A stretch of DNA of 64,000 nucleotides from Rhizobium sp. CIAT894 (GCF_000172795.2 NZ_CP020947.1:2359001-2423000); one strand, 5' to 3'. Positions 30,495-40,700 are shown, counted from the first letter of the stretch. The notes: generated by a model from the sequence alone, not told the origin. Made by a program: numbers and translations.

Positions 30495-30516
30495 CGGCGG
30501 GTTTCCCGCCGTTTTC
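30495..30516 (+). terminator. Rho-independent terminator
   Basis: CGGCGGG, TTT, CCCGCCG and then TTTT follow 28 bp after the secreted-protein stop and before the convergent folK end. Confidence 0.8.
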
Positions 30517-30535
30517 CGTTTCAGGTCCCTTTGCG

Positions 30536-31063
30536 TCAGACGTTCAGCCACCAGTCGCGGGCGCTATCGGCCACCTCGATGCCGCCAATCTCGGCATCAT
30601 CAAGCCAGTCGCTGACCGCCCTGCCCTTGATGAGCAGGCCCGGCGCGATATCGGCAAGCGGCATCAGCACGAAACCGCGATCGGTCATGCGCGGATGCGG
30701 CAGTTCCAGCCGCGGCGCCTCCTGGGTGACGTCGCCATAGGTCAGCACGTCGATATCGAGCGTGCGTGGACCCCAGCGCTCGATACGCTCGCGTTTCATC
30801 TCCCGCTCTATCGACAGGCAGACATCGAGCAATGCTTCCGGCTCGAGCTGGGTTTCAACGGCGGCGCAGGCATTGAAGAAGAAGGACTGGTCCGTCTTGC
30901 CCCAGGGCGGCGTGCGATAGAGCCTGGACACGGCGGCGACGCGGCAGTCGTCCCGTCCATCCAATCGTTGCAGCGCGGCGGCCATCGCCTTGACGGGATC
31001 GCCGATATTGCCGCCGAGACCGAGTGTGGCCGATTGCAATGTCGCTTCAGGCAAAGTGCTCAA
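30536..31063 (-). CDS. folK: 2-amino-4-hydroxy-6-hydroxymethyldihydropteridine pyrophosphokinase
   Basis: 175 residues. HPPK transfers pyrophosphate from ATP to 6-hydroxymethyl-dihydropterin in folate synthesis. LGLGGNIGDP at the start, the SRLYRTPPWG loop, FFNACAAVET and the signature ERWGPRTLDIDVLTYG are all present. The start is TTG at 31063 with AGGTGAG upstream. It overlaps the end of folB by 17 bp and is last in the folP-folB-folK operon. Confidence 0.95.
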   Translation of the reverse strand: MSTLPEATLQSATLGLGGNIGDPVKAMAAALQRLDGRDDCRVAAVSRLYRTPPWGKTDQSFFFNACAAVETQLEPEALLDVCLSIEREMKRERIERWGPRTLDIDVLTYGDVTQEAPRLELPHPRMTDRGFVLMPLADIAPGLLIKGRAVSDWLDDAEIGGIEVADSARDWWLNV

Positions 31064-31412
31064 CGCTCACCTGCACGAAATCGAGCACGCCGGGCACAGG
31101 CGCGTTCGGCTTGCGCACCGTGATCTTCGCCCGCCGGACCTGCGGGAAGGTCTGGCAGAGCCCCTTGGCGATATCGAGCGCCAAGGCCTCGATCAGGTAG
31201 CGCCGCTTGCCCGTGACGATCTGCTCGATCACGGTGAAAGCGATGCCGTAGTTGACGGTATCGTCGATCGAATCGCTTTCCAGTGCCTCGCCGGCAACGA
31301 CGTCGAGCTCGGCATCGACGAAGAAGCGCTGACCGAGGAATTCCTCCTCGTCATGGACGCCGTGGCGCGCAAAGAAGGCGCAGTTCTGCAGCGTGATCGT
31401 ATAGGTGGTCAT
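31047..31412 (-). CDS. folB: Dihydroneopterin aldolase
   Basis: 121 residues, the normal length. It converts dihydroneopterin to 6-hydroxymethyl-dihydropterin and glycolaldehyde. FFARHGVHDEEEFLGQRFFVD near the start contains the catalytic Glu, NYGIAFTVIEQIV and RRYLIEALALDIAKGL follow, with the Lys/Tyr region VRKPNAPVPG near the end. It overlaps folP by 4 bp (ATGA) and folK by 17 bp. Confidence 0.94.
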   Translation of the reverse strand: MTTYTITLQNCAFFARHGVHDEEEFLGQRFFVDAELDVVAGEALESDSIDDTVNYGIAFTVIEQIVTGKRRYLIEALALDIAKGLCQTFPQVRRAKITVRKPNAPVPGVLDFVQVSVEHFA

Positions 31413-32278
31413 GTCGGCCGCTTCCTCTCGAATTCCTTGCGCGCATTCAGCATAGCATCGGCGATGTCGAGTGCATCCCTGTTGATTGCGACATTGTGCA
31501 CCCGGAAAACCGCAGCCCCCTGAAGCCTGAGCAAAGCGCTGGTGACCGCCGTTACCGAATCCCTGTCCTGCGCCTCACGGCCCGTCACCGCGCCGAGGAA
31601 GCGCTTGCGTGACGTGCCGGCGAGCAGCGGCAGGCCGAAGCGGGAAAGTTCGGAAAACCGCGCCATCAGTTCCAAATTCTCCTCCGCCGTCTCCTTGGCG
31701 AAGCCGAAGCCCGGATCGAGCACGATGCGGTCGGTGTTGACGCCGGCAGCCGCGGCGATCGCCAGCGACCGTTTGAGAAAATGCACCTGGTCGGCAATGA
31801 CGTCGGGAAGCTTCGCCCTGTCGCGGCCGGTATGCATGATGCAGAGCCCGGCCCCGGTCGCCGCGGCGATGTCGGCGATATCGGGCTCCTTCTGCAGCCC
31901 GAATACGTCGTTGACGATATGGGCGCCGGCGCCGACCGCAAGCCGCGCCGTCTCGGCGCGATAGGTGTCGATCGAGATAAGCGCCTGGGTGCGCCCGCGC
32001 AGCGCCTCGATGACCGGCAGGACGCGGGCCTGCTCCTCCGAAGGGCTGACGGCTGCGGCGTTCGGCCGGGTCGATTCGCCGCCGATATCGATAATCCCGG
32101 CCCCCTCGCTCACCGCCCGCAGCGCGTGTTCGACCGCCGCGTCGACGGTTTCAAAACGCCCGCCGTCGGAAAAGGAGTCCGGCGTCACGTTGATGATCGC
32201 CATGATCACCGAACGGCGGCCGAGTTCGATCTGCCGGCCATGGCCGACACGCCATAAACTGCCTTCGAGCCCTCTCAC
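31409..32278 (-). CDS. folP: Dihydropteroate synthase
   Basis: 289 residues from the GTG at 32278. DHPS joins p-aminobenzoate to the pterin pyrophosphate and is the sulfonamide target. Signature motifs are IINVTPDSFSDGG, IDIGGESTRP, the DVFGLQ loop, LDPGFGFAKE and GTSRKRFLG. The frame is open to an ATG at 32365, but that start would overlap the upstream region of the divergent DUF922 gene and add 29 residues beyond the family N-terminus; GGGATAAG precedes the GTG. It is the first gene of the folate operon. Confidence 0.92.
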   Translation of the reverse strand: MRGLEGSLWRVGHGRQIELGRRSVIMAIINVTPDSFSDGGRFETVDAAVEHALRAVSEGAGIIDIGGESTRPNAAAVSPSEEQARVLPVIEALRGRTQALISIDTYRAETARLAVGAGAHIVNDVFGLQKEPDIADIAAATGAGLCIMHTGRDRAKLPDVIADQVHFLKRSLAIAAAAGVNTDRIVLDPGFGFAKETAEENLELMARFSELSRFGLPLLAGTSRKRFLGAVTGREAQDRDSVTAVTSALLRLQGAAVFRVHNVAINRDALDIADAMLNARKEFERKRPT

Positions 32279-32379
32279 CAGACTTATCCCATCGATCGCG
32301 AAAAAAGCGTCATTCGATATTGCGCTTGCGGTGGCTATGCCCCAAGCTCCTGTCGATTTCAACACGGGTTGCGTTCAGA

Positions 32380-33006
32380 ATGCCGCTTGCAGTGCGTTAT
32401 ATGGTCCTTCCTGCTGCCTTTTCCATTGCTCTTTCCGTCTGCAGCCCGGTGGCAGCAGAAGTGATCGCATCGAAAAGCTATTCCTATTTCAGCATCCGCG
32501 GCAAAACCGCGGATGAGCTCGACCGCGAACTCAGCCGGCGCGGCCCAACGTCGAGCGGCTCCTCGGCGCGCCATCCCGGTGCCACGAAGATCCGTTTTGG
32601 CGGTGAAGCGACCTATATTCAGGATAACGGGCGTTGCCGCGTCGGCAACGTCAAGGTCACGGTCCACACACAGATCATCCTGCCGCGCTGGAGCAGCCGC
32701 AAGGGCGCCAGCAAGGAGCTGTCGATGATCTGGGATGCCTTGTCGAGCGATATCAAGCGCCACGAGGAGCGCCATGCCGAAATCGCCCGCGATCAGGCCC
32801 GCGCCATGGAACGCGCCATTCGCGCGCTGCCGCAGCAGCGCAGTTGCGAGGCCATGCAGGAACTTGTCTCCGACGAATCAGCTCGCGGTATAGAAGAGCA
32901 CGATCGGCAACAGGCGCGATTCGACCGCGTCGAGGCGGTCAATTTCCAGAAGCGCATGCTGAGATTGCTGAACAATCGAATCAACGGCCGAGCCGGCGAA
33001 AAATAA
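32380..33006 (+). CDS. DUF922 family periplasmic protein with HEERH metal-site motif
   Basis: 208 residues with an N-terminal signal peptide (RYMVLPAAFSIALSVCSPVAAE). The mature part has a DUF922 domain: SYSYFSIRGKTADEL, CRVGNVKVTV, and WDALSSDIKRHEERHAEIARDQA, where HEERH at about 128-132 resembles the HExxH zinc-protease motif. DUF922 proteins are predicted secreted Zn-dependent proteases, but activity is not shown. Start at ATG 32380; ATG 32401 would also give a signal peptide. It is divergent from folP. Confidence 0.82.
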   Translation: MPLAVRYMVLPAAFSIALSVCSPVAAEVIASKSYSYFSIRGKTADELDRELSRRGPTSSGSSARHPGATKIRFGGEATYIQDNGRCRVGNVKVTVHTQIILPRWSSRKGASKELSMIWDALSSDIKRHEERHAEIARDQARAMERAIRALPQQRSCEAMQELVSDESARGIEEHDRQQARFDRVEAVNFQKRMLRLLNNRINGRAGEK

Positions 33007-33044
33007 GGCTTTTTCAGCCGGGATGCGAGTGGAAAACCTTAGCT

Positions 33045-33062
33045 GCACAACGAAACTTGTGC
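33045..33062. promoter_or_regulatory. Perfect palindrome GCACAA-N6-TTGTGC
   Basis: Six-base arms around CGAAAC, 39 bp after the DUF922 stop and 57 bp ahead of the candidate small RNA. It has operator-like form and no T tail, so it is probably not a terminator. Confidence 0.35.
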
Positions 33063-33118
33063 GAAACCTGCGCCATCCCCAGCGATTGAATGGTCATTTT
33101 TCATCCTGGCAGACTCAA

Positions 33119-33295
33119 CCGGAACGCGTTAATATGAACACATTCGAAAGTCCAGGCACCGCACCAAGTACGGCATCTGCTCTTTCATCGCTGGGTTCTC
33201 CTGGCGCGTTCCGAAGCCGCGGATGTTCCTCCCTCATCCGTTGGTAATGCGCCCGCCTCGCCTCGCTCGCTCTAGCGCGCGAGGCGTCTTTTTGT
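33119..33295 (+). ncRNA. Candidate structured small RNA (or short peptide gene) with terminator
   Basis: GGAACGCG at 33121-33128 can pair with CGCGTTCC at 33205-33212, and CCAGG with CCTGG inside it, giving a long hairpin; a strong terminator ends the segment. A 37-codon open frame (33134-33247, MNTFESPGTAPSTASALSSL...) lies within, and an opposite-strand frame of 70 codons also exists, but neither has a clear ribosome-binding site or a known product. A stable RNA is the better reading. No match to a named rhizobial sRNA family could be made from memory. Confidence 0.35.
33260..33295 (+). terminator. Rho-independent terminator
   Basis: GCCTCGC (33260-33266) pairs with GCGAGGC (33279-33285), with an inner CGC/GCG stem and a TCTA loop, and is followed by GTCTTTTTG. 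It ends the candidate small RNA. Confidence 0.75.
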
Positions 33296-33324
33296 GGGAT
33301 CCACATCTCGAGATTCTCGGCCAG

Positions 33325-33402
33325 CAAAGCGCAATGCGCTTAGGCCGCACCAAAGCGCGACGCGCTTAAGTCGAGCCAAAGCGAAGCGCGCTTAGGCCTG
33401 AC
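33325..33402. repeat. Three tandem 26-bp hairpin units
   Basis: Units at 33325-33350, 33351-33376 and 33377-33402 each begin CAAAGCG and contain a short stem such as AAGCGC-AAT-GCGCTT. They differ at several positions. The third unit contains the stop codon of the ferredoxin gene. The role may be transcript end protection or weak termination. Confidence 0.7.
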
Positions 33403-33712
33403 GTTCCGGCACGTGCACCACGAGCCCGTCATAGGCAGCCTTCATGCGGATCTGACAGGACAGCCGCGAGGTCGGGCGCACATCGAAGGCGAAGTCGAGC
33501 ATATCCTCTTCCATCGCTTCCGGCTGACCGACCTGTTCGGTCCATGCCTCGTCGACATAGACATGACAGGTCGCGCAGGCGCAGGCGCCGCCGCATTCGG
33601 CCTCAATGCCGGGCACCGAATTGCGCACGGCATTCTCCATGACAGTGGAGCCTTGGTCGACGTCGAGGTCGAAACGTGTGCCGTCGAAAGCAACGATGGT
33701 AAGTTTGGGCAT
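33392..33712 (-). CDS. 2Fe-2S ferredoxin (adrenodoxin type)
   Basis: 106 residues. The cluster cysteines are Cys40, Cys46, Cys49 ([11 protein letters not shown]) and Cys86 (LSCQI), the spacing of vertebrate-type and FdxB-like ferredoxins. Surrounding sequence HVYVDEAW and the acidic [21 protein letters not shown] fit this class. Such ferredoxins pass single electrons to P450s, hydroxylases or Fe-S biogenesis enzymes; no partner is adjacent. The ATG at 33712 is certain. Its 3' end lies in a three-unit hairpin repeat. Confidence 0.92.
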   Translation of the reverse strand: MPKLTIVAFDGTRFDLDVDQGSTVMENAVRNSVPGIEAECGGACACATCHVYVDEAWTEQVGQPEAMEEDMLDFAFDVRPTSRLSCQIRMKAAYDGLVVHVPERQA

Positions 33713-33934
33713 CAGGACTATTTCCGGTCTTCAAATGATGGGCGGATTTTCTTCCGACAATTCGACGCATCAGTCAACATTGCCGAACTTCGTTATAGCG
33801 TCGCAGATCGGGCCTTTGCCCGCCGTCTTCAAAGCGTCATGGAGCAGGTCGCAAAAAGACCCGTGGTTCCGCAATGAAACAACGGGCCTCGTTCGAACGA
33901 CATCTGCGACATGCACCGACCAAAGTCTTGGAGA

Positions 33935-34318
33935 TCAGCCGCGGCAGAGCTTCAGGATGAAATTCTCGGCGTCGATGACGGCAGCACCCAGCGCTGCCGT
34001 CGCCCCGGCATCGCCGCCGGTCTCCTCGACGGCTTCCGCCGTCTGCGACACGCGGAACGCACCGACCGAACTTGCCGCGCCCTTCAGGCGATGCGCGGCC
34101 GCGCCGACGCGGATGGTTTCGCCGCTTGCAATATCCTGCAGACATGCGCGCGCCTGGCGCGCAAACATCTGAAGGACTTCGATTTCCAGCGCCTTGTCGC
34201 CCATCGTCTGCTTGGCGAGATGGACCAGATCGATCGGCCGGACCTTCGAGGGACAGGGTCCCTTTGCATTATCCGGCGCCTCGAATACGATGTTCAATGC
34301 TGCCATCTGAGCTGCCAT
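33935..34318 (-). CDS. HPt (histidine phosphotransfer) domain protein
   Basis: 127 residues. The phosphoacceptor helix AAHRLKGAASSVGA places His76 in the HPt consensus. A single HPt domain with no kinase part means it relays phosphate between a hybrid kinase and a response regulator. It is not ChpT, which is longer and built differently. The partner is unknown; cckA lies 10 kb away but has its own ChpT relay. ATG 34318 with GGGAGA; ATG 34306 is an alternative. It shares an upstream region bearing CtrA-type boxes with the growth pole ring gene. Confidence 0.85.
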   Translation of the reverse strand: MAAQMAALNIVFEAPDNAKGPCPSKVRPIDLVHLAKQTMGDKALEIEVLQMFARQARACLQDIASGETIRVGAAAHRLKGAASSVGAFRVSQTAEAVEETGGDAGATAALGAAVIDAENFILKLCRG

Positions 34319-34426
34319 TGCCAATTCTCCCGTCTCATGTCGTGCGCTGATGCAACAGTTCTGCGTCGGGAGGGTGGCCATCACGTTAAATTCCGGCACA
34401 TTCGCAGCGGAAATCTCGCCATATGG

Positions 34427-34440
34427 TTAACGTCCGTTAA
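34427..34440. promoter_or_regulatory. CtrA-like box, TTAA-N6-TTAA
   Basis: TTAA at 34427-34430 and 34437-34440 are separated by six bases, one short of the CtrA consensus spacing of seven. Confidence 0.35.
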
Positions 34441-34488
34441 ATATCCCTAAATTATTGGTTTTTAAGCGGTGCCGCGGATTTAAAGATG

Positions 34489-34504
34489 TTAACAACGGAT
34501 TAAC
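34489..34504. promoter_or_regulatory. CtrA binding site, TTAA-N7-TTAAC
   Basis: TTAA at 34489-34492, seven bases, then TTAAC at 34500-34504: an exact match to the CtrA full-site consensus, 278 bp ahead of the growth pole ring gene start and 171 bp ahead of the HPt start. Confidence 0.6.
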
Positions 34505-34781
34505 GAGCCACAAATCTCAAGCCTTCATTAATTGTGTGAGGAGCCCAGATGTGTCACTACGATACTGGTGGAGCGGGTTTATGGTACGCGCCTTTGCCGA
34601 GCGAGTGGATAATGGTAGTGTTTTGATACCTTCCGTTTGAAAAAGCGGCTATCTACTCTGAAATGACATGCTTATCCGTCCGTCGTTGGGATGGAAGGCT
34701 GGAACGGCAAAGTTGTTTCCCGGGTGAGGCGGAAGCCCGGGATGTGTTGCCGGACCGGCCACCAGTAACGAGGCATACCGA

Positions 34782-37700
34782 ATGGCGAACAACAAATATA
34801 ACGAGTCGATTGAAGACAAGGCGTTCAAGGCATTGGACGAAGCGCTCCAGATCGACTTCGGCAAAGATAACGTGCCGTCTCGCCGCGGCGATGCGCCAGA
34901 GGCCCCGGAGGCTCATGTGTCTGATCCAGTAAATGCGCGTAACCAGCAGGCCCAGGAAGAAGCGCAACGCCGCAGCCGCCGCGGTAGTGCCGGCGAGCAG
35001 GCGTCCCGGGGGCCGACCTTCGCGCCCGCCAACGATGCCAGCCGCAACACGCCCGCCTCGATCTTGAAATCCTTCGACGGCGCCTCCAGCCGCTCGGCGG
35101 TGCGCACCGCCACGCTGTTCTCCGTGCTCTGGGTCATGGCCGGCCTCGGCCTGATGTCGCTGCTTTACGCGCCGGAGATCTGGCAGATCCGTTCGCTCGC
35201 CGATCTCGTCGCCCTGCCCGGCGTCATCGCCGGTCTTGTCGGCATCATCATTCCAGTAATGATGTTCTATGCTTTCGCCATCATGATCGCTCGCGCCCAG
35301 GACATGCGCAATGCCGCCCGCTCCATGGCGGAGGTGGCTTTGCGTCTCGCCGAGCCGGAAACCATCGCTTCCGAACGCATCATGACCGTCGGTCAGGCCG
35401 TGCGCCGTGAGGTCTCGGCCATGAATGAAGGCATCGAGCGCACCATTGCGCGTGCCTCCGAGCTGGAAACGCTCGTCCATTCCGAAGTCAATGCACTTGA
35501 ACGCTCCTATGCCGACAATGAATTGCGCGTCCGCGGTCTCGTCCACGAACTCGGTTCCGAGCGCGAGGCGATCGTCAATCATGCCGACCGCATCCGCACC
35601 TCGATCGGCAGCGTCCACGATCAGTTGAAGGAAGAGCTGTCGCTGGCGACCGAAGAGATCGCGGTGCGGCTTTCCACATCGGGTGAAGCCTTTGCCTCGT
35701 TGATCGATACGCGCGCCGCGGCAATCCTGGAAAAATCCGACACCGCCCTGCAGTCGATAGGCAGCCTGCTCGCCGCCAAGACCGATAGCCTGTTGCAGAC
35801 ACTGAACGCATCCGGTTTCGCGCTCGCCACCGAATTCGACAACCGCCTCGAAGCGCTCTCGGTCAACCTCAACGACCATGGCGAAAAACTGCTCAGCCAA
35901 TTCGAGACGCGCGCCTCGACCATGGACAGCAGCACCGAGAAGCTGAACGCAGCGCTGAATGAGCGCACGCACCAGCTCAGCGAGATCCTGATCGCCCGCA
36001 CCCGCGAGATCAATGAGAGCCTGAAATCCGGTGAACGCACCATCGGCGGCACGCTCGACGATGTGCTGGCGAAGCTGAACAGCGCGCTCGACGAAAAGGG
36101 GGCGAGCTTCCGCCAGAGCCTGCAGAGCACTGCCGACGACGCCGTCATGGATCTCGACGTGCGCTCCGGCTTCTTCGAAGAACGGCTGCAGACGACGGTC
36201 GCCCAGCTATCGACCGCTTTCGACGAACGCGTCGCCGAATTCACCAGCGCCTTCGACAAACGCACCGGTTCGCTCGACACCAAGCTGATGGAGAGCCTCG
36301 CCCGCATCAACGAGACGCTGACCGGCGGCTCGGAATCGATCGACGGCATTCTGAGTTCCAGCATCGACCGGCTCGGCGCCTCGATGACCGACCAGTCGCT
36401 GGCGCTCGCCACCGCACTCGCCACCGGCCATGAAATGCTGGAAAGCACGCTCGGCGCCCGGGCGGACGAAATCACCACTGCGCTCAGCGACCGCACCGGC
36501 GAACTGACCTCGGCGCTACAGAGCGCGACCTCCGACATCGCGCTAACGCTCGCATCCGGCACGTCCGAACTGCAGAACAATCTGCAGACGCGCTCGGCCG
36601 AACTCCGCGACACGCTGCGCAGCACCACCACCGATCTGACCACCGCAGTTGCCGCCGGCACCGAGCAGGTGACCGCTGCCTTCGGCGGTCGCGCCGAAGA
36701 GCTGACCGGCGCGCTTGCAGCGCGTGCGGCGGAAATCACCGATGCGCTCGGAACGGCTCACGGCCGCATCGACAGCGTCATGGCAGAGCGCGGCGGCGCA
36801 CTGATCGAGGCGCTCACCACCCATCACGGCCGCTTCGAGGAAGCGCTGACTTCCCGTTCGGACGCCATTATCAATGCCGTCTCCGGCACCCATGACCGTC
36901 TGGCCGAGACGCTCGACGAAAAGGCGATGTCGCTCGCCATCTCACTGAACGAGAGCCAGGCCCGCATCGAGGATACGCTCGAGACCCGCTCCGAAGCGCT
37001 GCTGAAGGCGGTATCCGGCACCCATGACCGCCTTTCCGAGACGCTCGATGAAAAGGCGATGTCACTCGCCATTTCGCTCAATGAAAACCAGGCCCGCATC
37101 GAGGATACGCTCGAGACGCGCTCCGCGGCCCTGCTGAATGCCGTCTCTGGCACCCATGATCGGCTGTCTGAAACATTGGACAGCAAGGCGGCCGCCCTGA
37201 CGACCTCGCTCGACGAGCGCCATGCCCGCATCGAGGACGCGCTTGGAACGCGTGCCGAGGCGCTGCTGAACACCGTGTCCGGCACGCGCGATCGTCTTGC
37301 CGAGACCCTCGACGAAAAGGCGACGGCGTTTGCCATGTCCTTGAACGAGAGCCATGCCCGCATCGAAGATACGCTCCAAACCCGCTCCGCGGCGCTGCTG
37401 AACGCTGTCTCCGGCACCCATGAACGCCTGGCCGAGACACTGGACGAAAAAGCGATGGCGCTCGCCATTTCGCTGAACGAAACCCAGACGCGCATCGAGA
37501 ATACGATGGAGACCGGCGCAGCAGCCCTGTTGAGCGCCGTCTCCGGCACCCATGAGCGTTTGTCCGAAACGCTGGACGAGAAGGCGATGACGCTCGCCAT
37601 CTCGCTCAATGAGAGCCAGTCGCGGATCGAAGACACGCTGGAAGCGCGCTCCGAAGCCTTCCTCAAATCCGTGTCCGGGACCCATGACCGCCTTTCTCAG

Positions 37701-40700
37701 GCGCTCGATGAAAAGTCAGCGGCGCTCGCCGCCTCCCTGAACGAGGGTCAGAGCCGCCTGCAGGACACGCTGGAGAGCCGTTCGCAATCCTTCCTCAATG
37801 CGGTGGCAGCCACCCACGACCGCCTGTCCGAGACACTCGACGACCGGGCAATGGCGCTCGCCATTTCGCTGAACGAGAGCCAGAGCCGTCTCGAGGAGAC
37901 GCTGACGACAGGTACCGATGCGATCACCAATGCGGTCTCCGGCACGCATGAGGGTGTGAACGGCGTGCTCGACCGGAAGGCCGCCGCCCTCGCCGCCTCG
38001 CTGAGCGAAGGCCAGGCCCGCATCGAGGAGGCCTTGACGCACCGCACGGCTGCGATCATCGGCGCTGTAACGGCAAGTCACGACCGGCTCACCGATGCGC
38101 TCGACGAAAAGACCATGGCGCTCGCCATTTCGCTCGACGATAACCAGAGCCGCTTCGACAGTGCGCTTGAAGCCCGCAGCAACTCCATGATGGAGGCCGT
38201 TGCCAACGCCGAGACGCGCGTCGCCGGCGCCTTCGCCGACAAGACCGATGCGATCCGCGCCGCCTATACCGATAATCAGCAGCGGCTGGAAAACGCGCTT
38301 TCCCAGCACAGCGCTGCCCTCTCCGGCGCTCTGGATGCCGGCGGCTCGCGCTTCGAAGACATCGTCGGCGGCTTGACCGGCCGTATCGAAGGCCGCCTGA
38401 CCGATGCCCATGCGCGGCTTGGGGGCCTGGCCGACGAGACCGCCGCCCGCATCGAGCGCGGCCTCGACTCCGCCCATGACCGCATTCGCACGACGCTCGA
38501 GGACCGCGCCAACGCCATCGACCTGTCGCTGAGCCAGGCCCACGCGCTGATCAGCGATACGCTGACCGAGCAGGCGACCAGCATCGGCACTTCGGTTGCA
38601 ACAAGCGTCAGCATGCTCGAAATGTCGCTGGAGGAGCGTGAAGCCGCCATCCGCCAGGCAATCGATTCCGGCGCGCAGACATTGGAAAATCGCATGCAGG
38701 CCGGAGCCGGCCAGATCGCCGGTCGTTTCCAGGAGGCGGCAAGCGCGATTTCGAACTCCGCCCAGAGCTTCTCCGCCCATCTCGACCAGTCTGTGGAAAG
38801 CCTGACCGGCCGCTTTGAAGAAACCGGATCGCGGGTGGAAGCCGGCCTTGCGGCGATCGAGACCCGCATCCGTGACGGCGTCGGCGGCGTTGCAGACAGG
38901 GTCGAAACGGTCGGCAGCCAACTCTCCGGCGTGCTTGCCGACGGCATTTCCCGCCTCGGTGCGCTCAGCAACGACGCCACGCAGCGCATCTCCGCGACGC
39001 TCGAAGGCAGCGCCGCAAACCTCACCCAGGCGATCGACAGCCGCACCGCCAATCTGGCCGAGACGCTGGATAGCCGCGCCACGAGCATGACGGGCGCCAT
39101 CGAAGGCCGCACGGCAAACCTCGGCGAAACCCTCGACCGCGGCAATGCACGTATCGAGGAACGCCTCTCCACCATGGATCGCGCCTTGACCGTCGGTCTC
39201 GATGCGGTCAATCGCACCATCGAAGGCAAGGCCGCTGGTCTCGCCTCGACGCTGCGCAGCGCCGTTGCCGAAGCAGCCCAGGGAATGGAAGGCGAAGCGA
39301 CGAGAACCACCGAACTGCTCGGCAAGACCGGTCAGCAATTCGCTGAGGATCTCAATACGAAAAGCGACGAGTTCACCCGCACCATGGATGAGCGTTCGTC
39401 GCAGATCGTCACCCGCGTCGCAGAAGCCCAAAACCGGCTGGCGAGCCAGGCCGCTGCTGTCGCCCAGACCTTCTCGGAAGCCGGCAACGCCATCGTCAAC
39501 AAGGTCGCCGAAGCCGAGACCATCGTCGGAACCCAGGTCAACGCCATCTCCAAGGTGTTGTCGGATGCCGGCCAGTCGCTGGAGGCACGCGGCGATGCCA
39601 TCCGCTCGACGCTGTCTGGCGCCGGCAGCGAAATTTCCGCCACCATGGCCGATGTCGACCGGGCGCTCGAAGCCCGCAGCAGTGCCATTCGCTCCAATCT
39701 CGAGGAGCGGGCCCGCGAGATCGACACGACCTTCACCGACATCGACCGGGCACTCGAAGCACGCGGCAATTCGATCCGCTCGACGCTCGAAGACCGCACC
39801 CGCGATCTCAATTCGATGCTAGCTGGCCGCTCGGTCGAACTGACGCGCATCCTCGATGAAACGGCTCGCCCGATCATCGACCGCTACACCGATGCCGGCG
39901 AACAGGCCGCCGCCCGCATTACCGCCGCGGCCAATCTCAGCGCCGACCGTCTGCGCGCCGAAAACGAAGCGCTCGCCAGCGCCGTTGCCGCCCGCACCGA
40001 GAATGTCGCCAACGCCGTCAGCGCGATCGAAAACAGCCTGGTCGGCAACGTCAACGGCCTCGTTCAGCGCATGTCGGAAAGCAGTGCGGCGATGGCGATG
40101 ATGATGAACCGCGCCGCCGAGCAGCTGGCCAGTGTCGACGGCCGCCTGGGCGACACGACCACGCGTTTTGCCGACTCCGCCAACAAGGCCGCCGAAATGG
40201 TCAACGCCTCGACCAGGCTTCTCGAAGGCAAGGTCGACCGCCTCTCCGATATTTCGGGCCAGACGCTGTCGCAGGTCGGCGGCATCATCGGCCGCTTCGA
40301 CGAACACTCCAAGGTTCTGACTCAGGCTTCGCAGCTTCTCGGCGCCGCCCAGTCCAACCTCGCCTCGACGCTCGAGGAACGCGAAGGCGCGCTGCAGGCG
40401 CTCTCCGTCAGCCTGGTTCAGCGCTCAGACGAGATCGAAAAGACCATGCGCGGTCTCGGCGGCATGATCGAGACCGTATTCGAGCGGGCCGAACAGCGCT
40501 CCAGCCAGGTGACCGGCAATCTGCGCCAGGGCGTGCAGTCGTCCTTCGCCGATATCGGCCGCATTCTCACCGAAACCGAGAAGCGCGCCCAGGAAGCGGC
40601 CGAGACGATGCGTGAGGCGATCACCCGCGCCGGCGACGAGGCCAATACGACGATCGACGGCACCTTCGCCAATGTCGAGCGCCGCTCCGGCGATCTCTCC

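Larger units (their letters stand above)
34319..34781. other. 463-bp divergent regulatory region, HPt gene / growth pole ring gene
   Basis: AT-rich against the surrounding DNA. It holds two TTAA-spaced boxes (listed separately) and several extra TTAA words. A 61-codon frame at 34455-34640 has no ribosome-binding site or recognisable product and was not called. The long leader before 34782 may contain regulatory RNA structure, but none is clear. Confidence 0.5.

Noticed and set aside
33115..33327. 70-codon minus-strand frame over the candidate small RNA
   Set aside because: TTG start without a ribosome-binding site; runs through the terminator stem; product not recognised.
34455..34640. 61-codon gene in the CtrA-box region
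   Set aside because: No ribosome-binding site, no recognisable product, overlaps the proposed regulatory boxes.
36876..38195. CRISPR array
   Set aside because: Repeats are 132 bp, in frame, without unique spacers, and lie inside a coding sequence.
37716..39431. 571-codon minus-strand frame opposite the giant repeat gene
   Set aside because: Antisense of the repeat array; regular spacing only mirrors the 132-bp units.
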